Below the pieces are notes generated by a model, which searched no databases, had not been told where the DNA came from, and worked only from the letters and a program-made list of their open reading frames with translations. Shown here in pieces: positions 5,481 to 6,167 of a stretch of DNA of 6,167 nt. Position 1 is the stretch's first letter; every line of letters starts with the position of its first letter. The position numbers were made by a program, and so were the translations under genes. This stretch comes from Lentisphaeria bacterium UBA1829 (GTDB lineage Bacteria; Verrucomicrobiota; Lentisphaeria; Victivallales; UBA1829), in NCBI GenBank assembly GCA_002338895.1, contig DDJH01000170.1, positions 198-6,364 on the forward strand. The letters run 5' to 3'.

Positions 5481-5945
5481 TTACTCCTCCGATCCCTTGG
5501 AGAGAGCGGCGATCACTTTCTTCTTGTTTTTCATATTTTCGAAAATTTCATTGACGACCGCAGGATCTTTGAGTTTCATCGAAACGCTTCCGAGCAGACG
5601 GATATACGCATCCTGATCCCGTTCATCCGCCGCGATGAAAACGATCAGGCGGATCGGTTCATTATCCAGGGACTTGTAATCGCTGATCGGCTCCTTGCAG
5701 ATTCCGATAATCACCAGGGGGACAGGGAATCCCGGAACGCGGATATGCGGCAGTGCCAGACCTTTCCCGACTCCGGTCGTCATCATTTTCTCCCGTTTCC
5801 AGATCAGCTCGCGAAGCTGGGATTCATCCAGAGTGCACCGGGTGGTTGCCAGAGCAATGATTTCTTCGAGAGCGGCTTTCTTGGTGGTTCCTTCGAGGAG
5901 CAAAATGCAGTTGGGGTCAAGATACTTCAGGAATTCCGCTTTCAT
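5481..5945 (-). CDS. PTS EIIA type 2 domain protein (PtsN/fructose-mannitol EIIA family)
   Basis: 154 residues, the size of a single EIIA domain of the fructose/mannitol/nitrogen-PTS family, a cytoplasmic phosphocarrier that takes phosphate from HPr or NPr. The signature R-E-K-M-M-T-T-G-V-G-K-G-L-A-L-P-H (51-67) places the phosphorylated histidine at His67. Further family features are E-P-I-R-L-I-V-F-I-A-A-D (96-107) and L-L-G-S-V-S-M-K-L (117-125). The second histidine usually found before that Leu-rich helix appears to be Tyr114 (D-A-Y-I-R-L-L). There is no EIIB, EIIC or HPr gene nearby, so a regulatory PtsN-like role is more likely than sugar uptake. The ATG has AGGA (5957-5954) eight bases upstream. 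Expression probably starts from its own promoter in the divergent region next to tRNA-Thr. The domain call is secure; the regulatory role is inferred. Confidence 0.9.
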   Translation of the reverse strand: MKAEFLKYLDPNCILLLEGTTKKAALEEIIALATTRCTLDESQLRELIWKREKMMTTGVGKGLALPHIRVPGFPVPLVIIGICKEPISDYKSLDNEPIRLIVFIAADERDQDAYIRLLGSVSMKLKDPAVVNEIFENMKNKKKVIAALSKGSEE

Positions 5946-5998
5946 ACTGTAGATCCTTTCATGTTCAGCGATAAACTGTTCAATCCTGTTTTAACGGA

Positions 5999-6026
5999 AC
6001 TCTAGCATTGCTTTCCGCTTTTTCAA
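5999..6026 (-). promoter_or_regulatory. Candidate sigma70-type promoter for the EIIA gene
   Basis: On the minus strand TTGAAA (6026-6021) is followed, after 16 bases, by TAGAGT (6004-5999), four of six matches to TATAAT. It would give a leader of about 45 bases before ATG 5945. The -10 match is modest. Confidence 0.35.
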
Positions 6027-6034
6027 ATGGACGA

Positions 6035-6050
6035 TCCGGAATATTCCGGA
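6035..6050. promoter_or_regulatory. Perfect 16-bp palindrome, operator candidate
   Basis: TCCGGAATATTCCGGA is identical to its reverse complement. It lies nine bases upstream of the candidate EIIA -35 and about 32 bases upstream of the tRNA -35, inside the only clearly divergent AT-rich promoter region here. It suits a dimeric regulator binding site. Caution: TCCGGA is common throughout this window, so chance is more likely than usual. Confidence 0.4.
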
Positions 6051-6081
6051 AAATATATTCTCTTTTTTTTCAGATTCCGAC

Positions 6082-6109
6082 TTGCATCTTTCAAAAGAGG
6101 CGTTACATT
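6082..6109 (+). promoter_or_regulatory. Candidate promoter for tRNA-Thr
   Basis: TTGCAT (6082-6087) and TACATT (6104-6109) with 16-base spacing, or CATTAT (6106-6111) with 18. A T-rich tract at 6058-6070 lies where an UP element would be. Transcription would start near 6116-6118, about ten bases before the tRNA. Confidence 0.45.
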
Positions 6110-6127
6110 ATAGGCATTGTAACAGGT

Positions 6128-6167
6128 GCCAGTCTAGCTCAGTCGGTAGAGCAGCTCATTCGTAATG
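6128..6167 (+). tRNA. tRNA-Thr (anticodon CGU), 5' part, cut by window end
   Basis: The acceptor 5' strand is GCCAGTC (6128-6134), then TA at positions 8-9, the D-arm GCTC (6137-6140) with loop AGTCGGTA and GAGC, then A26. The anticodon stem GCTCA is followed by the loop TTCGTAA: U33, anticodon CGU, purine 37. TG begins the 3' side of the stem. The anticodon reads ACG (threonine). The T-arm, 3' acceptor strand and any CCA lie beyond the window. Confidence 0.93.

Noticed and set aside
1..6167. CRISPR array, insertion sequence or long direct repeats
   Set aside because: No regularly spaced repeats, transposase motifs or terminal inverted repeats were seen. The only recurrent pattern is the short CCGGA-type word.

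Overview
The window is moderately GC-rich chromosomal DNA from a diderm bacterium. It carries an LPS-type heptosyltransferase, a biosynthetic acetolactate synthase small subunit, a PTS EIIA domain protein and a tRNA-Thr gene. I see no phage structural genes, insertion sequence or CRISPR array. A PVC-group bacterium (Lentisphaerota-like) is my guess from gene style and the strong CCGGA/TCCGG word bias. That is an impression; nothing in the sequence proves it.

Layout. Positions 1-147 are a short leader with a weak terminator-like hairpin. A rightward helix-turn-helix regulator follows (148-837); its C-terminal half resembles a degenerate LexA/S24-type domain. It converges on a long leftward cluster across a small hairpin (840-856). 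Read in its own direction, the cluster is a heptosyltransferase II-like glycosyltransferase (about 5181-4084), IlvN (4027-3545), an XPB-like SF2 helicase (3531-2113) and a DUF790/Bax1-like nuclease (2119-872). Gaps are 56 bp and 13 bp, then a 7-base ATGCTGA overlap, so at least ilvN-helicase-nuclease look co-transcribed. Rightward again, a 52-codon gene for a small basic protein (5263-5421) has a near-perfect Shine-Dalgarno. It converges across a second strong hairpin (5434-5466) on a leftward PTS EIIA type 2 gene (5945-5481). The last 180 bases hold a divergent promoter region with a perfect 16-bp palindrome, and the first 40 bases of a tRNA-Thr(CGU) gene that runs off the window.

The most notable item is the helicase-nuclease pair. 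Archaeal XPB and Bax1 form a DNA unwinding and incision complex, and the overlapping arrangement here is the same pairing in a bacterium. In this copy the nuclease gene is cut by one in-frame TAG (1402-1400), exactly between the N-terminal region and the PD-(D/E)xK-like nuclease region. The reading frame is otherwise open on both sides. It could be a fresh nonsense mutation, a sequencing error, stop-codon readthrough, or a gene made as two pieces. Global reassignment of TAG is unlikely, because the regulator gene at 148-837 appears to end normally on TAG.

The other genes are ordinary housekeeping functions: branched-chain amino acid control, outer-membrane glycolipid synthesis and phosphotransfer signalling. 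No gene-free stretch exceeds 300 bases.
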